DNA from: Crateriforma conspicua | GTDB taxonomy: Bacteria; Planctomycetota; Planctomycetia; Pirellulales; Pirellulaceae | Length of the DNA: 64,000 bases | Reading direction: 5' to 3' | Assembly: GCF_007752935.1 (NCBI RefSeq) | Contig: NZ_CP036319.1 | Location: forward strand, 3,472,001-3,536,000 | Part shown: piece by piece, positions 44,981 through 54,358 of the stretch | Position numbering within the stretch: the stretch's first letter is position 1 | Layout: every line of letters starts with the position of its first letter | Made by a program: the position numbers and the translations under genes | Notes under the pieces: model-generated | What the model was told of the DNA's origin: nothing | The model's database searches: none | The model's input: only the letters and a program-made list of their open reading frames with translations

Positions 44981-46954
44981 CTATCGACGCGTCGCTGCAT
45001 TGCCGGCGACGTCGGTGGTTGAACCGCGAAGACTGTGTCGGTAGTAGACTTCCAAGCACAGCGTCGCCATCGCGGTGGTGTAAACTTTGCCGCCATAGCC
45101 GCCCCAAACCGAATCGGTCGGCCAACTGCCGTCGGGCAACTGGGTCGCCAGTAAACGTGTCTTCAGTGCCTGGTTCCAACGCTGCCACGCGGCATCCTGC
45201 AACTGGTGCAATGCGATTGTCGCGTAGTACCAGTAGTAGTAATTGTCTTGGCCCACACCGGGCGGCTGTTCCAGCAAGAATTGTTCGGCTTCGAAGATCT
45301 CAGCCGGCGGAACCGTGTCACCCATCAGCAATCGGGTGGCCAGCGCCTCGGCGGTCATCGTCCGCGTCGGTTTTTCGCCGGGGCGATAGCTGGCCAAGCC
45401 GCCGCTGCGGCCGGCACGAACGGTCCGCAAGAATCGCAGTACACCGCCGACCGCTTGACGATCGGCGGGCAGCCCCGCGCGGAAACCGGCATCCATAACC
45501 ATCGCCTGCCATCCCAATTGGCTCAGGTCGCCGGGATCGCCGGGCGTGTATCGAAACCCACCAGTGGTCGGATGCTGCATCGACCGGGTGTACATCAACG
45601 CCCGTCGCGTGGCTTCGATCGCGTTGGGGTCGGATGACATCGCCGCGGCTTCGCCCATGGCCAACGCGGCCATTCCGTGGCAGTAGTTCGATGCGTAAAG
45701 CGTGGCGTTGCCGGCCAGGGATCCGCTGGATTTCTGTTGACGGATCAGATAGACCAGGCCGCGATAGACGTTTTCGCTGTAGGGGCCTTCGACGTGCGTG
45801 TTGCCCGAACCGACCATGGCCAACAAAGCCAACCCGGTGGATGCGGAATCCGAACGTGACCCGGCGACCACGCCGTGGGCGTCGGATCGAGCTTCACCCA
45901 GTGGCCGTCGTTCTTGGCCGGATCCGGCCGATCGGCTGTCAAAACCACCGTCGGACCGTTGATGCATGGCCAGGAATTTCAAAGCGCGTCCCACGGCGGC
46001 TTCGGTGTTCTGGTCGCCACCGGTTTGTTGCAGTGCCAGCTGTTTCGCGGAACCGACTCGGTTGGCAAAGTCGGCTTTGCGCGCGCCGGCCGTCATGGCT
46101 GCGGGGGCACTGGAGATCGCGCTGCTGACGGTCGCCGTCGGATGTGACGCGGGGGCCGATGTGCCAGGGGGCGGTGCGCTGGCGGGCGATGGCGTCGATG
46201 AAGTGATCGCGGCCTGCTTTGATGGATCGGGCGATGAAGCCGCCGAAGTATCCATGGCGGAACTAACGGCGGGCTCCGGTGCAATGGACTGTGTGGAATC
46301 GATCTGGCTGGCTGCGGCCATATCGTTTGTCGCGTCGATCTCGTTCAGCCAGTCGTCCAACAACGCTTGCGTGGCCATCGCGATCGGCTGATCGTTGATG
46401 GAGTCGCTGGGCTCTGTGTTTTCCGTTGGATTTTCGGCATCCTCGGGTCTCGGTGCAGCATCGAATGATTCGAACGCCAATGAATCGGGAACCGGGGCCG
46501 GTTGGGGTGGCATCGGATCGGCCGGCGCGACATCGGCAACATCCGTCGCGGCGTCATCAATCGGCGGATCCAAGGGTGCCGTCGGGGTTTCGACCAGATC
46601 GGTCAGTTCGGCGACCGGAAGCGGCGCAATCATGGCCGACGGATCGTCACCAGCAACGTCCGTGGTCCAAAGGTCCGCATCAAAGACGGCGACATTGACT
46701 TCCGAAACACCGGGATCGTCGTCGCTGTCGGGATCGACGTTGGTGCTGCCGCCGGGATTCTGGATCAACGGCACGGCAAAGAAAATCACCGCGTGCAGGG
46801 CGATCGACATCAACAAACAGACCACCGCCGCTTGTCGACCGCTGCGTTTTCGACGACCGAACAACCAAACCGTGATGACCAACAGCCCGATCGCTGCAAC
46901 GGCGACGGGATAAACCACCCATGGATCGGTCCACAAGTTCGTCGGATCGATCAC
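44981..46954 (-). CDS. membrane-anchored toroid (prenyltransferase/squalene-oxidase-repeat) protein
   Basis: A 657-residue protein with two N-terminal membrane helices (about 13-33 and 43-63), a long Pro/Ala/Ser/Thr-rich linker (about 70-290) and a C-terminal alpha/alpha-toroid domain with repeat signatures FLAMHQRSDGGFDSRSAG, GGFRYTPGDPGDLSQLGWQA and DGSWPTDSVWGGYGGKVYTT. These are the repeats of terpene cyclases, prenyltransferases and complement-like proteins, here probably for binding rather than cyclisation, since no DxDD-type motif is seen. The start overlaps the exbD stop (ATGA), so it is the last gene of the TPR-exbB-exbD operon. Confidence 0.85.
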   Translation of the reverse strand: MIDPTNLWTDPWVVYPVAVAAIGLLVITVWLFGRRKRSGRQAAVVCLLMSIALHAVIFFAVPLIQNPGGSTNVDPDSDDDPGVSEVNVAVFDADLWTTDVAGDDPSAMIAPLPVAELTDLVETPTAPLDPPIDDAATDVADVAPADPMPPQPAPVPDSLAFESFDAAPRPEDAENPTENTEPSDSINDQPIAMATQALLDDWLNEIDATNDMAAASQIDSTQSIAPEPAVSSAMDTSAASSPDPSKQAAITSSTPSPASAPPPGTSAPASHPTATVSSAISSAPAAMTAGARKADFANRVGSAKQLALQQTGGDQNTEAAVGRALKFLAMHQRSDGGFDSRSAGSGQERRPLGEARSDAHGVVAGSRSDSASTGLALLAMVGSGNTHVEGPYSENVYRGLVYLIRQQKSSGSLAGNATLYASNYCHGMAALAMGEAAAMSSDPNAIEATRRALMYTRSMQHPTTGGFRYTPGDPGDLSQLGWQAMVMDAGFRAGLPADRQAVGGVLRFLRTVRAGRSGGLASYRPGEKPTRTMTAEALATRLLMGDTVPPAEIFEAEQFLLEQPPGVGQDNYYYWYYATIALHQLQDAAWQRWNQALKTRLLATQLPDGSWPTDSVWGGYGGKVYTTAMATLCLEVYYRHSLRGSTTDVAGNAATRR

Positions 46955-47391
46955 CGTCGCATGCCTTGTGGAGAGACCGAAGCGACCGATGGACCTTTGG
47001 CGGCCAAATTGATGTTGGCGATTCCCGAATTGCGAATCGTGCGCAGGATCTGGTCGACGACGTCAAACGGTGCGTTGCGTTCGGCGCGAACCAGCACACG
47101 CAAACCGGGATAGACGGCAAACTGTTCTTGAAGACTTTGGTACAGCTGATCCGGTGCAACCATTTGTCCGTCCAACGTGACGCTGCCGTCGCCGGCGACA
47201 TCGACGATGCGTTTGTCGGGCAGTCGGCTGATGGCTTGCATGTCCGCGGCACCGGCGACGTTGACGTTCACCCGGCTTTCCGATTCGCTGAACTTGCTGC
47301 CGACCATGAAGAAAATCACCAACAAGAACACCACATCAATCATGGGTGTCAGGTTGATCGTTGCGTCTTCGGATCGGCTGCGTTTGGGCAT
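46951..47391 (-). CDS. ExbD/TolR-type biopolymer transport protein
   Basis: A 146-residue protein with one N-terminal membrane helix (PMIDVVFLLVIFFMVGSKF) whose Asp (INLTPMIDV) is the proton-carrying residue of ExbD/TolR. A periplasmic domain follows (VNVNVAGAADMQAISRLPDK onward). ATG 47391 is used in place of an upstream in-frame Met because it gives the usual short cytoplasmic tail. It partners the ExbB protein, whose gene ends 30 bases upstream, to convert proton flow into mechanical force for a periplasmic partner. Confidence 0.9.
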   Translation of the reverse strand: MPKRSRSEDATINLTPMIDVVFLLVIFFMVGSKFSESESRVNVNVAGAADMQAISRLPDKRIVDVAGDGSVTLDGQMVAPDQLYQSLQEQFAVYPGLRVLVRAERNAPFDVVDQILRTIRNSGIANINLAAKGPSVASVSPQGMRR

Positions 47392-47421
47392 CGGAGTTTT
47401 CCGGCGTTGCAATCAGCGTGG

Positions 47422-48471
47422 CTAGGCGGCGCGACGTTTACGCGACTTGGTTCCGCCGCCGGCACTTTCCAGGCCTTCGGCGGAAATACAATCGACGACG
47501 CGTTGGCACAGCTTGTCGATTTCGTTCAAGTATCCGTCCGACTTGGCACTGAAATACATGTAAGCCAGGTAAGCGGGAATGGCGACGGACAGACCGCCGG
47601 CGGTGGTCAGCAGTGCTTGGCTAATTCCGCTGGCCAACAGTTCGGGGTGGCCGATCGATTCTTGGCTGCTGATCGTTTCAAACGCTTCGATCATGCCCAA
47701 GACGGTGCCCAACAGTCCGATCAATGGGGCGACATTGCTGATCGCGTGAAAGACCCGCAGGAAACGACGCAGACCGTCGGCGACGCGATCGCCCGCATCC
47801 ATCACCGCTTGTTCGACTTCGAACATGGGGCGGCCCCAGCGGCGAACGGCTGCTTGAAAGACCTCCGCGACGGGGCAACTGAATTCTTCGCACAACTCGG
47901 TCGCCTCGTCGAAGCTTAGTTGTCCGTCTTCGACACATTCGGTGAACCGGCGCACGAACGGACGCGGGATCACGCGGCCGCGACGCAGTGAAACCAACCG
48001 TTCCATCGACAATGCCAAAACCACCAGCGAACAGATCGCCAGTGGGATCATCAACACGCCACCTTGGGAGATCTTGTCGACGATCGCCGGCATTTCCCAA
48101 GCGGCCGATTCGTCTTCGGACTCCGGTGCAATGTCTTGTTGCGTTTGCGGCAATTCCTGGTTCAGCGACGGGATCGATGACGGCGCGGACGCGATGCGTG
48201 CATCCGGGCCGGTGGCCGCTGTGTTGTAGTATTGGGTGTTGCCGTTGTTGAAATTCGACTGGCCATTGAATCCCGCTTGGCCGCCCTGGAAGTTCAGCGA
48301 CTGGGGACGCATCTGCTGGCCGGTGGCGACCGGCATCCATGCGGTCCATGCGACCAAGCCGAAGGCCAGGACCATCGGTGGCAACAGGAATGACACCAAG
48401 CCCCGCCATGCCGGGCTGCCGCGTCGATCGTCGGCCGCAACGAATTTTCTGGTTCCGCCTTTGTTCGTCAT
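47422..48471 (-). CDS. ExbB/TolQ/MotA-type proton channel protein
   Basis: A 349-residue protein starting at ATG 48471, which overlaps the stop of the TPR gene by ATGA. It has an N-terminal hydrophobic signal (LVSFLLPPMVLAFGLVAWTA), a Gln/Asn-rich periplasmic stretch, then the ExbB core: first helix GGVLMIPLAICSLVVLALSM, cytoplasmic region, and the paired helices beginning VAPLIGLLGTVLGMIEAFE and TTAGGLSVAIPAYLAYMYF. The extra 110 N-terminal residues are common in planctomycete ExbB proteins. It is the second gene of the operon. Confidence 0.9.
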   Translation of the reverse strand: MTNKGGTRKFVAADDRRGSPAWRGLVSFLLPPMVLAFGLVAWTAWMPVATGQQMRPQSLNFQGGQAGFNGQSNFNNGNTQYYNTAATGPDARIASAPSSIPSLNQELPQTQQDIAPESEDESAAWEMPAIVDKISQGGVLMIPLAICSLVVLALSMERLVSLRRGRVIPRPFVRRFTECVEDGQLSFDEATELCEEFSCPVAEVFQAAVRRWGRPMFEVEQAVMDAGDRVADGLRRFLRVFHAISNVAPLIGLLGTVLGMIEAFETISSQESIGHPELLASGISQALLTTAGGLSVAIPAYLAYMYFSAKSDGYLNEIDKLCQRVVDCISAEGLESAGGGTKSRKRRAA

Positions 48472-50495
48472 CGCTTCAACGTCGAATCCGCTTGCGAGGA
48501 TGCTGCTGGTAGATTGGCGAGCCGGCGTCGTGCCAATTCGCTGTGGGGACTGTCGCCGAAGCGACGTACGAGGTTGCCATAACACATCGATGCCGATTGT
48601 GTCCTCCCCAAATGTTCAAACGATTTGCCCGCTTGGACCAACGACGCCGCCACCCAGGGTGATTCCGGGTCGATGCCTTCGACCAGTCGGTAGGCGTCGA
48701 TCGCTGCCGTGTAGTCTTGCTGCAAGAAATACGTTTCCCCGATCAACCACTGGGCGCGGCCGCGAAGGGTGGTGATCGCGTGGGGGTTCCGGACGACCGA
48801 TTCCAACAGGTCGCGGGCGTGCCCGAACTGCAGGGCTCGGATCGAAAGGTCCGCGTCCAGCAGATCCACGAACACCCGTTTGGCCGTGTCGGTGCCGGCG
48901 GCCTGTCGCGCCGCCAAGACTCGCGCCGCCGCTTCGTCACGCTGGCCGTGTTGGCAGGCGATCTCCGCCAGACGCAGCAGCGACGTGATTCGAGTGTCCC
49001 CGAAATCATCGACCGCTCGGATCCACCAAGCATGCGACTGTTGTCCGCGACCGTCTTGCACCAACGATTCCGCCAAAATCGATAGCAGCTCGGCGGGTTC
49101 TTTCAGCGCTGGTTCTTCGGGCAGGTCGTGGTCTTTGGGGGCCGCCACGTCCGCCGGGGAGCTTGTCTTTCCGATCACGTCATCGGCCGTGGCGTCGCCG
49201 AGTGCGGCGGCAATGGAGCTCCAATCCGATGCCGCAGCCAAACGCCGGCAAGCGGCCAGCTTGACCGGGATCGAGATGTCGTTATTGGTCAGGCCCGTCA
49301 GAATCTTGCTGGACAAGATGGTTGCGAAGGTGCCGTCGCCGATATTCGATAGCCTCTTTTGGACCCACCGGATGGTGTCCGCGTCGTCGGTGTTACGGAT
49401 CAAACGCTGGGCGTCGTCATCGAACGCATCGGGTTGATCGCCGCCCGCATCGACCAGGACAAGCAACGCCAGGACTTGACTGTCCGAGACTGGTTCGGCT
49501 TGTCTGCGAAAATGTTTCAGCCAGTGACTGTCGGCCAGTTCCGTGGGATTCCAATCGCCTGATTTTGCCTTCGAGACAAGCATTGACGTCAGGCCGGACG
49601 TCGGATCAGTGGTTGGGGCCCCAGCGTCCACAACGCTTGTCATCGCGAAAGGCAACATGGAATCGGCGGAACGCCAGTCGTCGGCCAGGATGAAGTGTTG
49701 GATCGCTTGATGGGCCGCGACCACCGCATCGCTGTGATCGGGATGGTTGCGAACAAAGTCGGCCATCGCGTTGCCAATTTCGGCCGGCGAAGCGTCCGGG
49801 TTGGACAGCACGCACCAGGCCGAGCCCAGGTCGGCAGTGGCCGCGACGTCCGCCGAAGCGGTTTTTGCCACGAGTGCAAAGGTGGTGGCCGCGGCGGCCG
49901 GGTCGGACTGCATTTGTCGTTTGGCTGATCGCATCAGGAACGTGTGGATCCACTGGCGATGCGTTTCGTCCAATTCGTCAGCGTGTGCTAACGCCTCTTC
50001 AAGACACTGTGTTGCACCGGAGAAATCACCGTCGGCGGCCAGGGCGGACGCGGAAGCCATGCGAATGCCGTTTCGACGCGATGCCGGCAGGTCGGCGCCG
50101 GCGTGGTGTAACCAATTCAGGCAACGACGAAACGTCTCGGCGGCATTCTGGCTGTCCTGCGTCAATGCTTGACCCAGCATGACGTGGGTCAGGATCATCG
50201 CCGGTCCGATCTGTCGGCGGTCCGCTTCGCTGATGGACTGCGCGGGCCCCAATGCTTGATCGACTTTGCTCAGGCGGTCGTTCGCTTGGCTCAGTTCGCC
50301 GCTTTGGATCAGGCGTCGGACTTCGGCCAATTCGTTCAGCGTGTTGGCCGGTACGGACGCGGAATCATGCGTGGAGTCGACGGCTTCTTGTGCCGACGAT
50401 GGTTTCCAGTCGATCGCCAGGACGCATCCAAGCGTGACCAGGATGACGGTCGTCATCACTGGCGGGCGACGGTGCCTGTGGATCGATTCGTGCAT
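48468..50495 (-). CDS. secreted TPR-repeat protein of the ExbB/ExbD operon
   Basis: A 675-residue protein starting at ATG 50495, with a signal sequence (MTTVILVTLGCVLAIDW) about 15 residues in. Helical repeats of TPR type run through most of its length; the clearest are near the C-terminus (AQWLIGETYFLQQDYTAAID, YGNLVRRFGDSPHSELARRR) as in YbgF/CpoB-like proteins. It is the first gene of the TPR-exbB-exbD-toroid operon and is likely the periplasmic scaffold driven or positioned by ExbB/ExbD, by analogy with Tol-Pal CpoB. Confidence 0.82.
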   Translation of the reverse strand: MHESIHRHRRPPVMTTVILVTLGCVLAIDWKPSSAQEAVDSTHDSASVPANTLNELAEVRRLIQSGELSQANDRLSKVDQALGPAQSISEADRRQIGPAMILTHVMLGQALTQDSQNAAETFRRCLNWLHHAGADLPASRRNGIRMASASALAADGDFSGATQCLEEALAHADELDETHRQWIHTFLMRSAKRQMQSDPAAAATTFALVAKTASADVAATADLGSAWCVLSNPDASPAEIGNAMADFVRNHPDHSDAVVAAHQAIQHFILADDWRSADSMLPFAMTSVVDAGAPTTDPTSGLTSMLVSKAKSGDWNPTELADSHWLKHFRRQAEPVSDSQVLALLVLVDAGGDQPDAFDDDAQRLIRNTDDADTIRWVQKRLSNIGDGTFATILSSKILTGLTNNDISIPVKLAACRRLAAASDWSSIAAALGDATADDVIGKTSSPADVAAPKDHDLPEEPALKEPAELLSILAESLVQDGRGQQSHAWWIRAVDDFGDTRITSLLRLAEIACQHGQRDEAAARVLAARQAAGTDTAKRVFVDLLDADLSIRALQFGHARDLLESVVRNPHAITTLRGRAQWLIGETYFLQQDYTAAIDAYRLVEGIDPESPWVAASLVQAGKSFEHLGRTQSASMCYGNLVRRFGDSPHSELARRRLANLPAASSQADSTLKR

Positions 50496-50840
50496 CAACT
50501 GGCTGGGCGGGTCGGTGGACTCGTTCGAAAAGCTCGGGTGCGACGCACACCTCGTGTCGATCGAGCAGGGATCGACGTCCCCTGGCATGCTTACCCAAAT
50601 TGCGCCGGCGCAATCAATAGCGACAAAAGCGATTCGGTCGGCTGGGGGTGCGGGCGTCCAAAAACGATCTTGCGGCGGGCGCGACCGAGTGCTTACAAGC
50701 CGATCAGCCCGCCGAAGCCCTGGCCAATGCTGTCAGGAACCGGGCGCCCGCGCGGCAGCTGGTGCTGACCACGGGACGACCCTGTGTATACGGCGGTTTC
50801 GCAGCCAAATTGGACCATTCATCGGAAGGATTCACGTCCA
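50496..50840. other. divergent intergenic region between TPR operon and ppiC-like gene
   Basis: This 345-base spacer must hold promoters in both directions. The end contains a good ribosome binding site, GGAAGGA at 50824-50830, ten bases before the GTG start of the foldase gene. No coding frame here is convincing, and no repeat or RNA gene was recognised. Confidence 0.5.
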
Positions 50841-52004
50841 GTGTTTTCACGCAATCCTGCGGCACGAAGCGTGATGACGGCATCGTTCGTCGTCGGCCAA
50901 GCGACTCTGTGGTGCTGGCTGGCCGCATCGGCGGCTGCCCAAGGTCCGACGCCCGAACAAATGCGCGAACTGGCGTCGATCCAGTTGCCCGATGATCCGG
51001 CGGCCGTGCTGGCGGTGGTTGGAAAGTCACCGATCCTGGCCGGCGAAGTTTTGCCGAAGGTGGACGCGAAGATTCGCGAGGTCACCGCGAAAACGGGCCA
51101 GACGATCCCCGAACCACAATTGAAGATCGCTCGCGTGAATTTGGTCCGCGGCGAACTGGCACGAGCGATCCAGTTCAAGATGATGCGTGAATCGTTTGTG
51201 CTGGACCAAGTCGGCACCGAAGCGGCCGACAAACGCGAAGAAGCCCAGCAGCGGCTTGCCGCCAAGGCGCGTCAGTACTTTTTCGAAGAACAGTTGCCCA
51301 AACTGAAGGAACAATTCGGCACCGAGGACATGGCCGAATTAGAAGCCAAGCTGGGCGAGCAGGGCAGTTCGCTGAAGGCCCAGCGGCGAGAATTCATCGA
51401 TCAAATGTTGGGTCAGCTGTACGTCAGCAGCAAACTGGACCGTGACCCCAACGTCCCGATCGCCGACATCGTTCGTTTCTATAACCAACATCGCGACGAG
51501 TACGAGCGTTCGGCTCAGGCACGTTGGGAACAACTGACGGTCCGCTTTGATCGTTTCGACAATCGCGATGCGGCGCTGGAAGCCATTCGTGCGATGGGTA
51601 CTGAAGCTTACTACGGCGGAAGCATGCAGGCGGTGGCCCGAGAAAAAAGCCAGGAACCTTTTGCCGCCGATGGTGGCGTTCACGATTGGACTCCACAGGG
51701 ATCGCTGCGTTCGTCGGTTCTGGACAAACAGATCTTTTCTTTGCCGCTGAACAAGATGAGCCCGATTATCGAAGACGACGAGGGGCTGCACATCGTTCGT
51801 GTCTTAGAACGTCGTGACGCCGGTGTGACACCCTTGGCCGACGTCCAAGATGACATCAAGAAGAAACTGCAAAACAAAATCGTCGCCGAAAAGCAGGATC
51901 AGCTGATCAAAGAGTTGTCCCAGCGTGTTCCCGTTTGGTCGATCTTTCCCAAGGACACGCCTGGTGCGTTGCCGTTGCCGGGGACGACGGGGATGTTGCG
52001 GTGA
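50841..52004 (+). CDS. periplasmic peptidylprolyl isomerase, SurA/PpiC type
   Basis: A 387-residue foldase. The GTG at 50841 is chosen because GGAAGGA lies ten bases upstream and the product then has a proper signal peptide (MFSRNPAARSVMTASFVVGQ start, cleavage after ASAAAQ). A SurA-like N-terminal chaperone region (about 35-210; ending FIDQMLGQLYVSSKL) is followed by a parvulin domain (about 230-340; RWEQLTVRFDRFDN, GGVHDWTPQGSLRS, SPIIEDDEGLHIVRVLERR). It probably helps outer-membrane proteins fold. The stop overlaps the lipoprotein start (GTGA). Confidence 0.88.
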   Translation: MFSRNPAARSVMTASFVVGQATLWCWLAASAAAQGPTPEQMRELASIQLPDDPAAVLAVVGKSPILAGEVLPKVDAKIREVTAKTGQTIPEPQLKIARVNLVRGELARAIQFKMMRESFVLDQVGTEAADKREEAQQRLAAKARQYFFEEQLPKLKEQFGTEDMAELEAKLGEQGSSLKAQRREFIDQMLGQLYVSSKLDRDPNVPIADIVRFYNQHRDEYERSAQARWEQLTVRFDRFDNRDAALEAIRAMGTEAYYGGSMQAVAREKSQEPFAADGGVHDWTPQGSLRSSVLDKQIFSLPLNKMSPIIEDDEGLHIVRVLERRDAGVTPLADVQDDIKKKLQNKIVAEKQDQLIKELSQRVPVWSIFPKDTPGALPLPGTTGMLR

Positions 52005-52654
52005 GCCGGAGCGCAACTGTGCGACAGATGGTTCGCCCCGCTTGGATCGTTCCGGTCATGATGACGTGTTGGTTTGCCGGATGCGGCCAGTTGGCTTATC
52101 GGTTGACCAATCCGATGCCCGACCAACCATTGCCCAACCCGATCGAACTGCCCGCTTCGCCGGATGATTTCGTTTGGCTGCAGGTGGTCGATGTCGTCGA
52201 CGATTACTTTCGGATTGCCAAGGAACAGCCGGTCCAGAACAATCGACAAATTGTTTTGGATGGACAGCTGGAAACGGCCTACCGGACCGGCAGTTCCGTC
52301 TTGGAACCATGGCGCAAAGACAGCACGCCGGGGTTCGAACGCTGGCAAAGCACGTTTCAATCGGTACGACGTCGCGCCATCGTGACGTTGCGTCCCAGCG
52401 GCAACGGGTACTGGTTGGAAGTGGTCGTTCAAAAAGACTTGGAAGATCCTGATCGCGTTCAGTACGCCACCGAAACGACCGCCGGGGTGCGCCACGACGG
52501 TACGCTGGTTTCGGGTGCGGAAGAAGTCCAAGATGGGCCGCAGACACTGGGTTGGATTCCGTTGGGACGCGATGCGGCGTTGGAACAACGCATGGTCGCG
52601 GACATTTATGGTCGAATCACCAAAGCCGATCGGCCCCAGGGCTTGCTTCACTAA
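52001..52654 (+). CDS. lipoprotein coupled to the PpiC-like foldase
   Basis: A 217-residue protein starting at GTG 52001, overlapping the foldase stop. The N-terminus has a lipoprotein signal (RPAWIVPVMMTCW with the lipobox FAGC). The mature part has alternating strands (RRRAIVTLRPSGNGYWLEVV) and no recognised domain. Tight coupling to the foldase suggests a role in envelope biogenesis, but nothing in the sequence proves it. ATG 52028 is an alternative start. Confidence 0.75.
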   Translation: MSRSATVRQMVRPAWIVPVMMTCWFAGCGQLAYRLTNPMPDQPLPNPIELPASPDDFVWLQVVDVVDDYFRIAKEQPVQNNRQIVLDGQLETAYRTGSSVLEPWRKDSTPGFERWQSTFQSVRRRAIVTLRPSGNGYWLEVVVQKDLEDPDRVQYATETTAGVRHDGTLVSGAEEVQDGPQTLGWIPLGRDAALEQRMVADIYGRITKADRPQGLLH

Positions 52655-53160
52655 CCCAGCGGCAAACGTTGCTTTCGTCGGTCGAAATGATCGGCGTGTC
52701 GGGTGAGCCCCAAATCTTTACTGTCGTCGCAAAATTTTCGCGCACGAAATTTCGTCTGTTTGGTTGCTCGGGGCCATTTGCCACAGCCATCCACAGGGCA
52801 TCCCCGTGCCGAAACCAGTGGGAGTGCGGCCCGCGACCCATGCGGATCCCTCAAGCGTCGGGGGGCAGGTCAGTGACGGGAAACTGCGTCGGGCGGGGCG
52901 CACCGAATAGGCCGACTTTGATGCCTAGTCTTTTTTGGTTCACTGGACCAAAACCGCACAATCGGCACGGTCGGGTCAAAGTCACGTCCGTGGTTCTTCA
53001 GCCTTTTTCCAACGCTAATCTTCCGGCACCGACCCGCCGATACCGTAGGCTGCTGGCGGCAAGGATTGTGACGCCGCGTTGATACGGGACCGTTTGCCGG
53101 GGGCCTCGGGGCACCATGGTGGCGGGTTGGTTTCCCGGCTGAAAAACTTTTTCGAAACGG
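52655..53160. other. intergenic region with palindromes
   Basis: About 500 bases with no convincing gene. It contains a perfect 12-base palindrome ACGAAATTTCGT at 52744-52755, perhaps a regulator site, and a hairpin TTTTGGT-TCACTGG-ACCAAAA at 52933-52953, which carries T and A tracts on its flanks and could act as a weak bidirectional terminator. Confidence 0.45.
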
Positions 53161-53466
53161 ATGCTGATGATCGGTTTCTCCCCCTCCAAGATCGACCTGG
53201 ACCGGCTTCGTATGCTGGTGGAACACCGGCTGTGTGAACTGGGGCATTTGGAGACACAACAGTTTCCGTTGACGATGCGAGAAGTCATTCGCGGCGGCAA
53301 CCGATGTGGATTCTATTTTTGTCTGCACGGACCTCGTAGCGTGAAGCTGACGGCGATCTGCGACTTAAAGCGTAAGTCGATTCTGTATTACGGACCGGAC
53401 GGGATCCGCAAAGACACCGTAGAATTGCCGCTGCTGTCGGATTCCATGTTGGAAAAGGCCGGCTGA
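53161..53466 (+). CDS. small protein of unknown function
   Basis: A 101-residue protein with no signal or membrane segment. Predicted alternating helix and strands: KIDLDRLRMLVEHRLCELGH (helix), GGNRCGFYFCLHGP and AICDLKRKSILYYGPDG (strands). Composition and codon use match neighbouring genes, and the frame is compact and well bounded, which supports it as real. No family recognised. An in-frame alternative start is the Met at residue 3. Confidence 0.7.
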   Translation: MLMIGFSPSKIDLDRLRMLVEHRLCELGHLETQQFPLTMREVIRGGNRCGFYFCLHGPRSVKLTAICDLKRKSILYYGPDGIRKDTVELPLLSDSMLEKAG

Positions 53467-53512
53467 TTCACGGAGGCGACCATCGCGCGATGCGTCGATG
53501 ACAAACGCAGTG

Positions 53513-54358
53513 TTAAACGTCGCGGCGTGCTTTTTCTTCCGCTGCACTTTCGCGGAAGTAGTCCGGCGTCAAGCGAATTGGATCCAGCACGCAGCCCATC
53601 GATGCCAGCGTGCATGCGATCATGCCAACGCCGGCGGCGACCGGGCGCGGGGGCGTGATGTACCGAGGCGATGCCGCGTCTTTCAGAACCGCATTCTGAA
53701 AGACGATGCGATCGCCGATGCACGGAGTCACAGCGTCGGTTTGCGCGAGCGTTTTGTGCCACGCGTCACGTTGCAGGACGGAGGTCAGGCCGGCGATGTG
53801 TTGCGGCCAGCCGTCACGAAGTTCCGATCCGTTTGCGATCAGGTCATCGCGAGTGTACCGGCCGGCGTAGACCATCTTGCGATAGGCGTTCAGGCCGACC
53901 AAGACTTCGGCGGCGTCGGGTTCAGCGGACAGGAAATTTGCTGCGATCGCCGCTAAAGACGGAACCGCCACGACGGGCAACTGCAAGGCCCAGGCAAGTG
54001 TCTTTGCCGTGGTGACCCCAACGCGCAGCCCTGTGAACGATCCAGGGCCGACGGCGACAGAGATGAATTCTGGCATTGCGTCATTTTCGCGGCCCCACGT
54101 CATCAGATCTTGCAGATCCACCGCCAGCCGCGCGGCCGGTCGCACGGCGGGGGCAGACTGCATGGGGGCAGACTGCATGGGGGCGGTTCGGTCGCCGGTT
54201 GCCGGTTGGGACGATGCATCCGACTGTATGGGTGGCATCGTATTGGCGTCGTTGCAGTCGACCAGGCGGATCGGTTTGTCGCCACGCAGTAAAGCCAGAC
54301 TGGCGGTGGTGCCGATCGTTTCGATGGCCAGATGATGGACCGATGCGTCAAAGGTCAT
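53513..54358 (-). CDS. tsaB: tRNA threonylcarbamoyladenosine biosynthesis protein TsaB
   Basis: A 281-residue ASKHA-fold protein starting at ATG 54358. TsaB pairs with TsaD and TsaE to put threonylcarbamoyl on A37 of ANN-decoding tRNAs. Signatures: HLAIETIGTTASLALLRGD near the start, ISVAVGPGSFTGLRVGVTTA (about 104-123) and LVGLNAYRKMVYAGRY. It is longer than usual (about 230) because of an insertion around residues 45-75 that includes a duplicated QSAPM pentapeptide. It lies alone on the minus strand. Confidence 0.92.
   Translation of the reverse strand: MTFDASVHHLAIETIGTTASLALLRGDKPIRLVDCNDANTMPPIQSDASSQPATGDRTAPMQSAPMQSAPAVRPAARLAVDLQDLMTWGRENDAMPEFISVAVGPGSFTGLRVGVTTAKTLAWALQLPVVAVPSLAAIAANFLSAEPDAAEVLVGLNAYRKMVYAGRYTRDDLIANGSELRDGWPQHIAGLTSVLQRDAWHKTLAQTDAVTPCIGDRIVFQNAVLKDAASPRYITPPRPVAAGVGMIACTLASMGCVLDPIRLTPDYFRESAAEEKARRDV
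54151..54180. repeat. 15-base tandem duplication inside tsaB
   Basis: GGGCAGACTGCATGG occurs twice in direct contact. It keeps the reading frame and encodes the repeated QSAPM in the low-conservation insertion of TsaB. Confidence 0.85.

Noticed and set aside
52870-53328. 152-codon minus-strand frame overlapping the small protein at 53161
   Set aside because: Rich in Pro, Arg and His with no recognisable structure. The plus-strand frame is more protein-like.
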